Assembly (NCBI RefSeq): GCF_002245625.1
Contig: NZ_NOIG01000013.1
Span: 186,001 to 250,000 of the forward strand
Source of the DNA: Acidovorax kalamii
GTDB lineage: Bacteria > Pseudomonadota > Gammaproteobacteria > Burkholderiales > Burkholderiaceae_C
Direction of reading: 5' to 3'
DNA: 64,000 nt
The notes under the pieces are model-generated. The model was not told the origin of the DNA. It saw nothing but the letters and a program-made list of their open reading frames with translations, and made no database searches. The position numbers were made by a program, and so were the translations under genes. This document shows, one piece after another, positions 26,377 to 35,900 of the stretch (its first letter is position 1; each line of letters opens with the position of its first letter).

Positions 26377-27435
26377 ATGGTTTTCCCTATCCAGTCCGCC
26401 GACTCCAGCCCCGCCCACACCGCACCGCCGCTGCGGGTGGCCACGGCGGGCGAGGCCCTGTTTGACCTGATCGAAGAGCCGGACGGCCGCCTGAAACCCT
26501 GCGCGGGCGGCGCGGTCTACAACCTCACCCGCGCGCTGGGCCTGCAGGGCGTGGGCACGCTGTACCTCAACCCGCTGTCGGGCGACATGCTGGGGCGGCA
26601 ACTGGCGCGTGGCCTGCACGATGCGGGCGTGGCCCTGGCCTCCCCCACGCCGGTGCGCGCGCCCAGCGCGCTGGCGCTGGCCGCGCTGGATGCCGAGGGC
26701 AAGGCCAGCTACAGCTTCTACCGCGACGGCGTGGCCGACCGCCAGGTGACGGCCGCCGCGCTGACGGCCGCCTGCGCCGCATTGCCTGAGCTGCAGGTAG
26801 TGGCCACGGGCTGCCTGGCGCTGGTGGCACAGGACGCTGCCGTTTACCAGCCCTGGCTGGCAGCGCAACGCGCTGCGGGCCGCATGGTGGCGGTGGATGC
26901 CAACCTGCGCCTGTCGGCCGTGGACGAAGCGGAGGCCTACCGCGCCAACGTGATGAGCGCCCTGCAGCACGCCCATCTCATCAAGGTGAGCGACGATGAC
27001 CTGGAGGCGCTGGCTGTGCCGGGCGCCAACGCATTGGAACGTGCCCACTATTTGCAGCAGCAAACACAGGCCCAATGGCTCGCCCTGACCCTGGGGCCAA
27101 ACGGCGCCTGGCTGCTGCAGCGCGATGGCCTGGCCGTGCGTGCGCGCGAAGAAGCACCGATCACGGTGGTGGACACGGTAGGCGCGGGCGACTGTTTTCT
27201 GGCGGGGTTGATCACGGCCTTGCTGGCCGGGCCCCAGCGGGGGGAGGAAGCGCTGGCCCAACGCTTGGGCGGCCTGACGGCTCCCGTCACCGAAGCCCGG
27301 TTGAGCGCAGTGCTGCACCACGCGCTGGCCAGCGCCAGCCACTGTGTGGAGCGGGCGGGTTGCACGCCACCCCGCTACGAAGAAGTGCAAGAGCGGCTGG
27401 CGTTGCGGCGCCCAGCGACCGCAGCGGGCCGGTAG
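26377..27435 (+). CDS. PfkB family carbohydrate kinase (fructokinase-like)
   Basis: Sugar kinase of 352 residues. GEALFDLIEE near residue 25, the GGAVYNLTRALGLQG substrate-side motif near 50 and the C-terminal DTVGAGDCFLAG with the catalytic Asp are intact. The N-terminus resembles fructokinases. It is divergent from the sugar ABC operon and should phosphorylate the imported sugar. The chosen ATG at 26377 is the first that leaves room for a promoter; the frame is open far upstream into the binding-protein gene on the other strand. Ends three bases before the convergent NYN gene. Confidence 0.88.
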   Translation: MVFPIQSADSSPAHTAPPLRVATAGEALFDLIEEPDGRLKPCAGGAVYNLTRALGLQGVGTLYLNPLSGDMLGRQLARGLHDAGVALASPTPVRAPSALALAALDAEGKASYSFYRDGVADRQVTAAALTAACAALPELQVVATGCLALVAQDAAVYQPWLAAQRAAGRMVAVDANLRLSAVDEAEAYRANVMSALQHAHLIKVSDDDLEALAVPGANALERAHYLQQQTQAQWLALTLGPNGAWLLQRDGLAVRAREEAPITVVDTVGAGDCFLAGLITALLAGPQRGEEALAQRLGGLTAPVTEARLSAVLHHALASASHCVERAGCTPPRYEEVQERLALRRPATAAGR

Positions 27436-27438
27436 CCT

Positions 27439-28947
27439 TTACTCGGCCGGCTTGGCTGCCGGTTTACGTGCCCGGCTGCGGGGGCGGGCAGCGGGCGCCT
27501 TGGCGGGTGTGGTGCCTTCCGCCTCTGCGGCAGAGGTCTCGGGCGCAGCGGCGGGCGACTCGGCGTTGGCCGCATCGCCGGCACCTACCCCAGCACGCAC
27601 TCCGCGTGCACGGGGCGTGGCCGCTTTGCGGGAGCTGGCGCCCGACTTTGCGCTGTCTCCACTGCGAGCGCGGCTGCGGCGAGGGGTGGCAGCTTCGGAG
27701 CCATCAGCCTCGATGGACGCACCACCTACCGGCGTGTTCTCACCCTTTTCCACCTCGGAGCGCAGCTCTTTTTGCGGTGTGGTGGTGGTGTCGATCTCCG
27801 GCTCTGGCGGCGCCGCTTCAGGAGCCACAGGCTGGCTGAAGTAACGGCTGGCCGGGCGCTCGGAGGGGGCATCGGCCTGCTCGGACTCAGCGTGTTCGTT
27901 GCGCTGCGTGGGGCGCGTGTCTGCACGGTCTGCGCCCTCACCACGACGCCCCCGGCTGCGGCCCGGCGCGCCATGCCCTTCGCTGCTGTCAGAGCGCAGA
28001 TCAGGTGCCGTCGCCACCGCATGAAAGTCATGCCGCGTGGCGCCGCCCTGGCTGGCGCGCTCATGGGTACGCTCTCCAGTACCTTCAGGCCGTGCGGGCG
28101 CGGATGGGGCGCTTGGCCCACCATGGCTGCGGTACACATACGCTCCCGACTTTTCATCGCGCCCAAACTCCAGCAGCCCACGCGCCTGCGCTTCTTCCAG
28201 CAGGTTGCCGAAGGTGCGGAAGCCGTAACGCCCTTCGCTGAAATCGGGCTTGCGGCGCTTGATCGCCTCCTTGAGCACCGAGGCCCAGATCTTGCCGGTG
28301 TCGCCGCGCTCGGACAGCAGGGCTTCAAAGGTCTCGGCGGCCAGCTCCACACCCTGGGCGCGGCGTGCGTCCTGGTTTTCCTTGCGGCTGCGCTCTTCTT
28401 CGGGGCTGCGGCGGGGTGCGGGTGGCGGGTTGCTGCCAGGGCTCTGGCGTCGAGCCTGCGCGCGCTGGTTTTCGCGCACCAGGTCGTCATAGAAGATGAA
28501 CTCGTCGCAGTTGGCGATCAGCAGGTCGGATGTGGACTGCTTCACGCCCACGCCGATCACCTGCTTGTTGTTCTCGCGCAGCTTGGAGACGAGTGGCGAG
28601 AAGTCCGAGTCGCCGCTGATGATGACGAAGGTGTTGACGTGCGACTTGGTGTAGCAGAGGTCCAGCGCGTCCACCACCAGGCGGATGTCGGCCGAATTTT
28701 TGCCGGACTGGCGCACATGGGGGATTTCAATCAGCTCGAAGTTCGCCTCGTGCATGGTGGCCTTGAAGCCCTTGTAGCGCTCCCAATCGCAATAGGCCTT
28801 CTTGACCACGATGGAGCCCTTGAGCAGCAGGCGCTCCAGGATGGGCTTGATGTCGAACTTTTCGTACTGCGCATCGCGCACGCCCAGGGCGACGTTTTCA
28901 AAGTCGCAGAACAGGGCCATGCTGATGCTGTCGGAGGGGGATGCCAT
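27439..28947 (-). CDS. NYN domain protein with LOTUS/OST-HTH domain (LabA-like)
   Basis: Protein of 502 residues. The N-terminal NYN (PIN-like) nuclease domain, residues 8-150, has the acidic residues of the active site in FCDFENV, NSADIRLVVDALDL and VIISGDSDFSPL. A LOTUS/OST-HTH domain follows (about 195-275, EALLSERGD...GRYGFRTFGNLLEEA). The second half (about 290-502) is low-complexity and rich in Ala, Arg, Pro and Ser with a basic end, probably disordered and nucleic-acid binding. Such proteins are thought to process RNA; the target is unknown. ATG at 28947 preferred to a TTG eight codons upstream. Confidence 0.85.
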   Translation of the reverse strand: MASPSDSISMALFCDFENVALGVRDAQYEKFDIKPILERLLLKGSIVVKKAYCDWERYKGFKATMHEANFELIEIPHVRQSGKNSADIRLVVDALDLCYTKSHVNTFVIISGDSDFSPLVSKLRENNKQVIGVGVKQSTSDLLIANCDEFIFYDDLVRENQRAQARRQSPGSNPPPAPRRSPEEERSRKENQDARRAQGVELAAETFEALLSERGDTGKIWASVLKEAIKRRKPDFSEGRYGFRTFGNLLEEAQARGLLEFGRDEKSGAYVYRSHGGPSAPSAPARPEGTGERTHERASQGGATRHDFHAVATAPDLRSDSSEGHGAPGRSRGRRGEGADRADTRPTQRNEHAESEQADAPSERPASRYFSQPVAPEAAPPEPEIDTTTTPQKELRSEVEKGENTPVGGASIEADGSEAATPRRSRARSGDSAKSGASSRKAATPRARGVRAGVGAGDAANAESPAAAPETSAAEAEGTTPAKAPAARPRSRARKPAAKPAE

Positions 28948-29024
28948 AAATGCTCGTGGTGTTCCGTTCAAAGTTGGGACGGATCATCACACGGAACGCA
29001 TTGCCCCCTCCGAAGGGAGTGGCC

Positions 29025-29987
29025 TCAGGTGGGTTTGGCCAAGCCCAATTTCTCCACCAGCGCCTTCTCGCGCGTGAACGTGTCCTGCGCAAACTTCTTG
29101 TACGCCGACGTGCTCATGTACATCGGCACCATGTCGTAGCGGGCCAGGGCCGTCTTGTAGCTCTCCTGCTCCATGGCCTGTTTGAAGGCGTCGTGCAGGC
29201 GCTTGACCACCGCATCGGGCGTGCCCTTGGGTGCACCGATGCCAAAGGGCGAGTTCTGCACCAGATTCAGCCCCAGTTCCTTGAGCGTGGGTGCATCGGG
29301 GAACTTGGCCAGGCGCTCGGCACCCCAGGTGTTGAGCACGCGCAGCTTGCCCGCTTCCACCTGCGGTGCAAAACCGGTGGAGTCGGCCGCCGCCATGATC
29401 TGCCCGCCCAGGATGGACTGCATGAGGTCGGCGCTGCCCTTGTAGGGAACGTGCAGCAGCTCCAGGCCCAGCTGCTGGGCGATGAGCTCCATGGTCAGGT
29501 GCGGGCTGGTCATGGTGCCGGTGGAGCCGTAGCTGAGCTTGCCGGGGTTGGCCTTGGCCCAGGCCACGAAGTGCGTCCAGGTCTTGAGTGGCGAGTCGGC
29601 GGGCACCACCAGGCCAAACGCGTAGCCTGTGACGTTGAGCACGTAGCTGATGTCTTTGACCGGGTCCCAGTTGATCTTGGTGGTGTAAGGGAGGCGGAAC
29701 ACGCCCAGCGGAATCTGCGCGACGGTGTAACCGTCAGCAGGCGACGTCTGCAGCGCCTGGGCAGGCAAGGTGCCGCCCGCGCCGGGCTTGTTTTCCACAA
29801 TCACGGTCTGCCCGAGGATCTTGCTGGCGTTGTCAGCCAGCGCGCGCATGGTGATGTCGGTGGGGCCGCCGGCCGGGAAGGCGATGACCAGCTTGATGGG
29901 TTTGTTGGGAAAGCTCTGGGCCTGTGCCAGGAATGCGGGGGCAGCCAGGCTGGCGGCTCCCCATTGGATGATCTGGCGACGTTGCAT
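29025..29987 (-). CDS. Tripartite tricarboxylate transporter substrate-binding protein (Bug family)
   Basis: Periplasmic binding protein of the TctC/Bug family, 320 residues. A twin-arginine-like start (MQRRQIIQWGAASLAAPAF) precedes the mature PNKPIKLVIAFPAGGPTD, the Bug hallmark, with VENKPGAGG near 65. Bug proteins bind carboxylates or amides and are very numerous in Burkholderiales; most are orphans without TctA/TctB, as here. AGGAG stands 8 bases before the ATG at 29987. Ligand unknown. Confidence 0.9.
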   Translation of the reverse strand: MQRRQIIQWGAASLAAPAFLAQAQSFPNKPIKLVIAFPAGGPTDITMRALADNASKILGQTVIVENKPGAGGTLPAQALQTSPADGYTVAQIPLGVFRLPYTTKINWDPVKDISYVLNVTGYAFGLVVPADSPLKTWTHFVAWAKANPGKLSYGSTGTMTSPHLTMELIAQQLGLELLHVPYKGSADLMQSILGGQIMAAADSTGFAPQVEAGKLRVLNTWGAERLAKFPDAPTLKELGLNLVQNSPFGIGAPKGTPDAVVKRLHDAFKQAMEQESYKTALARYDMVPMYMSTSAYKKFAQDTFTREKALVEKLGLAKPT

Positions 29988-30098
29988 GGCGGGGCTCCTG
30001 AAAAGCAAAAACAAAGACTTCGCCATTGAACTGCAGCCCTTGCTGCGAGGGCATGCGGAAACCCCCTAGCCCATGTCGCCAAGGCGCCACCGGGATGG

Positions 30099-30530
30099 TC
30101 ACGCCTTGTAGGTCGAGAGCAGGATGCTGGTCTCGGTGTTGGCAATGCCCGGCGTGAGGCGGATGCGGCCCAGGGCTGCGTCAAATGCTTCCAGGCTCTC
30201 GGCGCGCACCTCGGCCACGATGTCCCAGCGGCCGTTGGTGGTGTGCAGCGTGCCCACCGTGGGCTCGCCGCGCAGAGCGCGGATCACGGCGGGGGCGGCA
30301 TTGCCTTCGACCGCAATGCTCATCCAGGCGCGGATGCGCTGGGGTTCGGAATCGGGCCGCAGGCGCACGGTGTAGCCGGTGATGACGCCGCTCTCCTCCA
30401 TCTTGTGCAGCCGGTTCTGCACCGTGCCGCGCGACACGCGCAGCTTTTGCGCCAACGTGGCCACGGGGGTGCGCGCGTCGGCACGCAGGATGCTGATGAT
30501 TTCGCGGTCGGTGTCGTCGAGTTTGGTCAT
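30099..30530 (-). CDS. Lrp/AsnC family transcriptional regulator
   Basis: Regulator of 143 residues. N-terminal helix-turn-helix (about 4-60, with RTPVATLAQKLRVSRGTVQNRLHKME) and C-terminal RAM ligand-binding domain (about 65-140). It is divergent from ctlX with 140 bases between the two starts, and that gap holds an extended dyad. It is therefore the likely regulator of ctlX in response to an amino acid such as arginine, ornithine or citrulline (inference). Confidence 0.93.
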   Translation of the reverse strand: MTKLDDTDREIISILRADARTPVATLAQKLRVSRGTVQNRLHKMEESGVITGYTVRLRPDSEPQRIRAWMSIAVEGNAAPAVIRALRGEPTVGTLHTTNGRWDIVAEVRAESLEAFDAALGRIRLTPGIANTETSILLSTYKA

Positions 30531-30569
30531 GGTGGGTCTTGCAACCGTCAGATCGGCATTTTTTAGCGC

Positions 30570-30618
30570 ATTTTGAACAATCATGGTGCTATTGAATAGC
30601 ATGCGCTGTTCAGAAAAT
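30570..30618. promoter_or_regulatory. Extended dyad, candidate Lrp-type operator
   Basis: Perfect palindrome TGCTATT-G-AATAGCA (30587-30601) flanked symmetrically by ATTTTGAACA (30570-30579) and TGTTCAGAAAAT (30607-30618). It lies midway between the divergent lrp-type and ctlX genes. The inner part also resembles the dispersed TGCTAT...ATAGCA repeats of this window, so it could be one of those. Confidence 0.55.
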
Positions 30619-30670
30619 GGTGCCTTCTTTGCTTCTACCACCCCGCGCTTGCGGCGTCCCCCCAACCACC

Positions 30671-31630
30671 ATGCCCCCCTCCATCCAAGCCCCCAGCGCC
30701 GTCGTGATGGTGCGCCCCCACCACTTCCACCCCAACCCAGAAACCGCTGGGGACAACAGCTTCCAGGCGCGCACCACGGGCCTGGCCGCCGATGACATTG
30801 CACGCCACGCCTTTGCCGAAGTCACTGCCGCCGCTGCGGCGCTGCAGGGCGCCGGTGTGCGCGTGCACCTGTTCGACGACCGGGGCGAGCGCCACACGCC
30901 CGATGCGGTGTTCCCCAACAACTGGTTCTCCACCCACGCGGGCGGGCATGTGGCCATCTACCCCATGTGTGCCGAGAACCGCCGCCGCGAGCGGCGCAGC
31001 GACGTGATCGAGCTGCTCAAGGCCGAGTACCGCGTGCAGGACGTGATCGACTACTCGGGTCTGGAAGCCGACGGCATGTTTCTGGAAGGCACGGGCGCGA
31101 TGGTGCTCGACCACATCCACCGCATCGCCTACACCGCGCAATCCAACCGCGCCGACCCGGTGGCGCTGGAGCGTTTTTGCACCCACTTCAACTACGAGCC
31201 CATGGCCTTTGCCACGGCCGATACCGAGGGCCGGGCCTGCTACCACACCAACGTGATGTTGTGCGTGGGCACCGACTTTGCACTGGGCGGCTTCGACCTG
31301 ATCACCGACCCCGCGCGGCGCCACGCCGTGCGCGCACGGCTGCGCGAAACGGGGCGGGAGCTGGTGGAGCTGAGCCCCTGGCAGATCGGCGAATTTGCAG
31401 GCAATGCGCTGGAGCTGCAGGGCTCCCAGGGCCGGGTGCTGGCAATGTCAACGCGCGCGGCCGCCAGCCTGTCGCCCGCCCAAAGGGCCGTGATCAACCG
31501 CAGCGCCACGCTGCTGCCCCTGGCCGTGCCCACCATCGAGCTGGCGGGTGGGTCGGTGCGCTGCATGCTGGCGGGCATCCACCTGGCACGGCGGGATATT
31601 TTTCAAGCAAAAAATGCCGTTACCGCCTGA
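30671..31630 (+). CDS. ctlX: Citrulline utilization hydrolase CtlX-type (amidinotransferase fold)
   Basis: Enzyme of the guanidino-group-modifying fold, 319 residues. VMVRPHHFHPNPETAGDNSFQ near the N-terminus is typical of CtlX. The catalytic acid and His regions GLEADGMFLEGTG and CYHTNVMLCVG are present, and the nucleophilic Cys is in GGSVRCMLAGIHL (about residue 298). It hydrolyses a guanidino or ureido compound; CtlX proteins are linked to citrulline use. The ATG at 30671 was chosen because it gives the family N-terminus. Divergent from the Lrp-type regulator. Confidence 0.85.
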   Translation: MPPSIQAPSAVVMVRPHHFHPNPETAGDNSFQARTTGLAADDIARHAFAEVTAAAAALQGAGVRVHLFDDRGERHTPDAVFPNNWFSTHAGGHVAIYPMCAENRRRERRSDVIELLKAEYRVQDVIDYSGLEADGMFLEGTGAMVLDHIHRIAYTAQSNRADPVALERFCTHFNYEPMAFATADTEGRACYHTNVMLCVGTDFALGGFDLITDPARRHAVRARLRETGRELVELSPWQIGEFAGNALELQGSQGRVLAMSTRAAASLSPAQRAVINRSATLLPLAVPTIELAGGSVRCMLAGIHLARRDIFQAKNAVTA

Positions 31631-31640
31631 TAGTCATACC

Positions 31641-31668
31641 TTTACAGCTATATATTTGATAGCAAACC
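31641..31668 (+). repeat. AT-rich palindromic repeat copy between convergent genes
   Basis: TTTACAGCTAT..ATTTGATAGCAAACC, the clearest copy of the short repeat. It sits between the convergent stops of ctlX and the cysteine-cluster gene, the same kind of place as the copy at 21528. Confidence 0.65.
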
Positions 31669-31672
31669 AAAT

Positions 31673-32020
31673 CTACCCGTCAGAAGGCGGCTCCACATCC
31701 AGCCGCGCATCGCAGCCAATGCCCGATGCAATCCAGCGCCGCGCCAGTGCCGACATCACTCGCACCACCCAGGGCTGGGTGAGCCCCGTCACGCCGCCCG
31801 GGTCGGCCACCATGCCGCACCAGTAACGCTGGTCCGCATCGCTCCAGCGCAGGGCCACACAAGCGCCCTTGCGGCGGCGCGAGACCAGCACACCCAGCGG
31901 GCAGGGTTCGGCCAGGCAACACAGGCCGCAGCCGTTGCAGGGCGCGCCTTCGGCAGGCTTGGGCGGCGCCTCGGGGTGCAGCCAGACCACGGTGGGTCGG
32001 TGAGAAGGTGGTATTGGCAT
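31673..32020 (-). CDS. YkgJ-type cysteine cluster protein
   Basis: Protein of 115 residues with CNGCGLCC near residue 28 followed by CPLGV and a further C, the cysteine pattern of the YkgJ/CxxCxxCC family, thought to bind an iron-sulfur cluster or zinc. The frame is open for another 76 codons upstream, but the ATG at 32020 keeps the cysteine cluster near the N-terminus as in relatives and begins with MPIPPSH. Function unknown. Convergent with ctlX. Confidence 0.72.
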   Translation of the reverse strand: MPIPPSHRPTVVWLHPEAPPKPAEGAPCNGCGLCCLAEPCPLGVLVSRRRKGACVALRWSDADQRYWCGMVADPGGVTGLTQPWVVRVMSALARRWIASGIGCDARLDVEPPSDG

Positions 32021-32181
32021 GGGCGACGGGCAAAGTGCAACGCGGCCACGGCGCCGCAAAAACACCGCTGCATTGTGCCGCCAGCACAGCTCGGCGCGCT
32101 CCGAAAGCGCAGGGGCCACGCGCCCGCCCAGCATGCAGCACCACCCGCAGGACAGCGGCCTGCCACGGCCCTTGCGCAAGC

Positions 32182-32213
32182 AAAAAAGCCCCTGCCACGA
32201 TTGCAGCAGAGGC
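32182..32213 (-). terminator. Hairpin terminator after the 32.3-kb lipoprotein gene
   Basis: On the minus strand GCCTCTGC and GCAGGGGC form a stem (one G-U pair) followed by six T. It begins 57 bases after the lipoprotein stop. Confidence 0.75.
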
Positions 32214-32269
32214 TGAACCGGCCGAAGGGCCGGGAGGGAGACAAACAATGGGTGTGTCGAAATGCAGGC

Positions 32270-32776
32270 TCAGCAGCCCTGGGGGCGGTTGGGACGCATC
32301 GGCACGATGCCGCTCACGCGCAGCGTGGCGCCGGAGCCATCGGTGGCCGTCAGCGTCTTGCCGGTGAAGCGCACCTGATCACTCTCGCGCACCACGGCGG
32401 TGTCCGTCGCTTCGCCGCTGCCGTATTCCTTGCCGTCAAAGGTCAGGAACACCTGGTGCAGGCTGGTGGCATCGGGGCGGTAGCGGATGTCGCCAAAGGC
32501 CGTGGCGGACGAGCCCACCTTGTTGGCGCCATCAAAGCGGAAGGTGCACAGCTCGGGTGTGGAGCCGATGGGGTTCTTCTTGTCCACCTCGGTGAGGTTG
32601 AGCGCGCCGTTGCCATAGACGCCATTGAGGCCATCGAGGGTGGCATTGCTCACCGTGAGCACACCGGGCTCATTGCTAGGTGTCGGGTCGTCGTCATTGC
32701 CGCCGCCGCAGGCGACCAGCAACACGGAGGTGGCCGCGAGAGCGGTACAGGTCTTGAGGAAATGGAGCGTATTCAT
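32270..32776 (-). CDS. Hypothetical lipoprotein
   Basis: Protein of 168 residues with a lipoprotein signal (MNTLHFLKTCTALAATSVLLVACGGG; lipobox LVAC, Cys at 23) followed by an acidic N-D-D-D-P spacer. The mature part is beta-rich and has two further cysteines (CTFRF and the C-terminal QGC). No named family was recognised. The ATG at 32776 is set by the signal peptide; the frame is open 31 codons further. Single gene with its own terminator; likely attached to the inner face of the outer membrane. Confidence 0.75.
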   Translation of the reverse strand: MNTLHFLKTCTALAATSVLLVACGGGNDDDPTPSNEPGVLTVSNATLDGLNGVYGNGALNLTEVDKKNPIGSTPELCTFRFDGANKVGSSATAFGDIRYRPDATSLHQVFLTFDGKEYGSGEATDTAVVRESDQVRFTGKTLTATDGSGATLRVSGIVPMRPNRPQGC

Positions 32777-32932
32777 GGCGATGGGCGTCCTTGGATGTGG
32801 ATGGAAAGTGGGGAGCGAATCCCCTGCAACCCATCGTAGGAAGCCCATGCCGCACACCGCGTGCGCCATGTTCCGCGCTGCGCGTAGGACAGCGGCCGAC
32901 GGGGCTGTGCGCCCTCGCCCCCCTCGCGCAGC

Positions 32933-35900
32933 TCAGCGCGCCAGCACCGGCGCCAGCGCCTTGCCCGTGTGCGTGCCTGCCGCCACTACCTGCTCCGGCG
33001 TAGCGGCCGCCACGATGCGCCCACCCGCGTTGCCACCCTCCGGTCCCAGGTCCAGGATCCAGTCGGCCTCGGCGATCACATCCAGGTCGTGCTCGATCAC
33101 GATCACGCTGTGGCCGCCATCCACCAGGCGGTGCAGCACGCGGATGAGCTTGTCCACATCGGCCATGTGCAGGCCCACCGTGGGTTCGTCCAGCACATAC
33201 AGCGTGTGCGGCGCCTTCTGGCCCCGGCGGCCCACCTCGTCACGCACCTTGGTCAACTCGGTCACCAGCTTGATGCGCTGCGCCTCGCCGCCGCTGAGCG
33301 TAGGCGACGGCTGACCCAGCGTGAGGTAGCCCAGGCCCACGTCCTTGAGCAGTTGCAGCGGGTGCGCAATGCTGGGCATGGTGGCGAAGAAGTCCACCGC
33401 CTCGTCCACCTCCATCTGCAGCACATCGCCAATGCTCTTGCCGCGCCAGGTCACGGCCAGCGTTTCGGGGTTGAAGCGCGCGCCGTGGCAGGTTTCGCAG
33501 GGCACCTTCACATCGGGCAAAAAGCTCATCTCGATGGTGCGCACGCCCGCGCCTTCGCAGCTGGGGCAGCGGCCTTCGCCGGTGTTGAAGCTGAAGCGCC
33601 CGGCGGCATAGCCACGGGCCTTGGCCTCCAGCGTTTCGGCAAACAGCTTGCGGATGGTGTCCCAGAAGCCGATGTAGGTGGCGGGGCAGGAACGCGGCGT
33701 TTTGCCGATGGGCGTCTGGTCCACTTCGAGCACGCGGTCGATGCTCTCGAAGCCCGACAGCCCCGAGCAACCCACCAGCGGCGGCGCCTTGCCTGCATCC
33801 ATGGAATCGCGCCCTGCCTTGGTACTGCGCTGCTGCACCCAGGCCTGCACGTTGGCCAACAACACATCCCGCGCCAGGGTGGACTTGCCCGAGCCGCTCA
33901 CGCCCGTCACCGCCACCAGGCGGTGCAGCGGCACGGTGGCTGTGACGTTCTGCAGGTTGTGCAGCTGCGCGCCGTGCACCGTGAGCCAGCGCATGGCTGC
34001 GCGCTCCTTGGCCTCGGTGAGTGCATCGGCGGCCAGCGCAGCGGCCTGGGCGGCACGCTTCTTCACGGCGGCGCTTTGGCGGCCCGTGGGCGCTGCGGCT
34101 TCAGCCTGCGCGAACGCGGCCGTGGCTTCGGCGCTCACCTCGCCCGCCACCATGCTGCGGCGCAGTTGCAGCGGGTGCTTCATCGCGTGCAGAAGGTAGC
34201 GGCCGGTTTGAGAATCTTCGGCGGCCGTGAGGTCTTTCACCGAACCCTGCGCCACCAGGCGCCCGCCACGTTTGCCAGCACTGGGGCCAATGTCGATGAT
34301 GTGGTCGGCGCGGCGGATGGTGTCCTCGTCATGCTCCACCACCACCAGCGTGTTGCCCTTGTCGCCGAGCTTGTGCAGAGCGTTGAGCAGGATCTGGTTG
34401 TCGCGCGCATGCAGGCCGATGGTGGGCTCGTCGAGCACGTAGCACACGCCTTGCAGGTTGCTGCCCAGCTGCGCGGCCAGGCGGATGCGCTGGGCCTCCC
34501 CACCGCTGAGCGTGGGCGCGCCCCGGTCGAGCGTGAGGTAGCCCAGGCCCACTTCCTCGAGGAATTCGAGGCGGCTCTGGATCTCGGGCACCAGGTCGCG
34601 GGCGATGTCGGCCTCGCGGGCCGTCATGCCGCCTTCCACGCGCAGGGTCTCCACCCAGCGGCGCACGTCCGTGACGGACAGCGCGGCAATGTCGGTGATG
34701 CCCACGCCCGCAAACTGCACAGCGCGGGCCGTGGCGTTCAGACGGGTGCCGCTGCAGGTGGGGCAGGCCGTGTCGGCCAGGTCTTCCACCTCGGGCTCGG
34801 CAAAGGTCTGCTCGCGGCCTTTTTCCTTGTCGTCCTGCACCGAGTCGTCAAACACCTTGCGCTGGTCCTTGGTGAGCTTGACGCCCGTGCCCACGCAGTC
34901 GGGGCACCATCCGTGCTTGCTGTTGTAGCTGAACAGGCGCGGGTCCAGCTCGGCATAGCTCGTTGCACACACCGGGCAGGCACGCTTGGTGGAGAACGCC
35001 TGCAGCGTGCCAATGCCCGCCGTGGGCTGGCCGCTCTCCATGGCTTCGCGCAGGCCTGTGATGCCTGAGAGAACATGCACCACGCCCTTGCCGTGCGTGA
35101 GCGCATCGGCCAGCGCAGTGCGGAGTTGGGCCTCGTTCTCGGGCGATACATCGAGGCTGGCCACGGGCAGCTCGATGGTGTGCTCCTTGAAGCGGTCGAT
35201 GCGCGGGAAGTTGGTGGTGGGCAAAAAGTTGCCGTCCACCCGCAGGTGCGTGTAGCCGCGCGGGCGCGCCCAGTCGGCCAGCTCGGTGTACACGCCCTTG
35301 CGGTTCATCACCAGCGGCGCGAGCAGGCCAATGTGCTGGCCGCGGAACTGGGTGAGCAGCTGCGCGGCGATGCTCTCGGGCGTTTGCGGCTGCACGGCGG
35401 CGCCGTCGTTCACGCAGTGCTGCGTGCCGAGCTTGACGTACAGAAGCCGCAAAAAGTGCCACACCTCGGTGGTCGTGCCCACGGTGGACTTGCGCCCGCC
35501 GCGCGACAGGCGCTGCTCGATGGCCACGGTGGGCGGGATGCCGTACACCGCATCCACCTCGGGCCGCCCCGCAGGTTGCACGATGCTGCGCGCATAGGCA
35601 TTGAGCGATTCGAGGTACCGGCGCTGCCCTTCGTTGAACAAAATGTCGAACGCCAGCGTGGACTTGCCCGAGCCGCTCACACCCGTCACCACGTTGAACT
35701 TGCCACGCGGAATGTCCACGCTCAGGTTCTTGAGGTTGTGTTCCTTGGCGTTGACGATTTCAATGGCATTTTTGGCCTCTAGCGCTTGTCCATCAAGCGC
35801 AAGCAGCTCTCTTTTTCGTAGCTCTGCAGCTTTTTCGTGCACTGAATGGCCGCCCACGCCCAGTGCCAGTTCGTAGTCTCGCAGCGCCTGCCCGGTGTGG

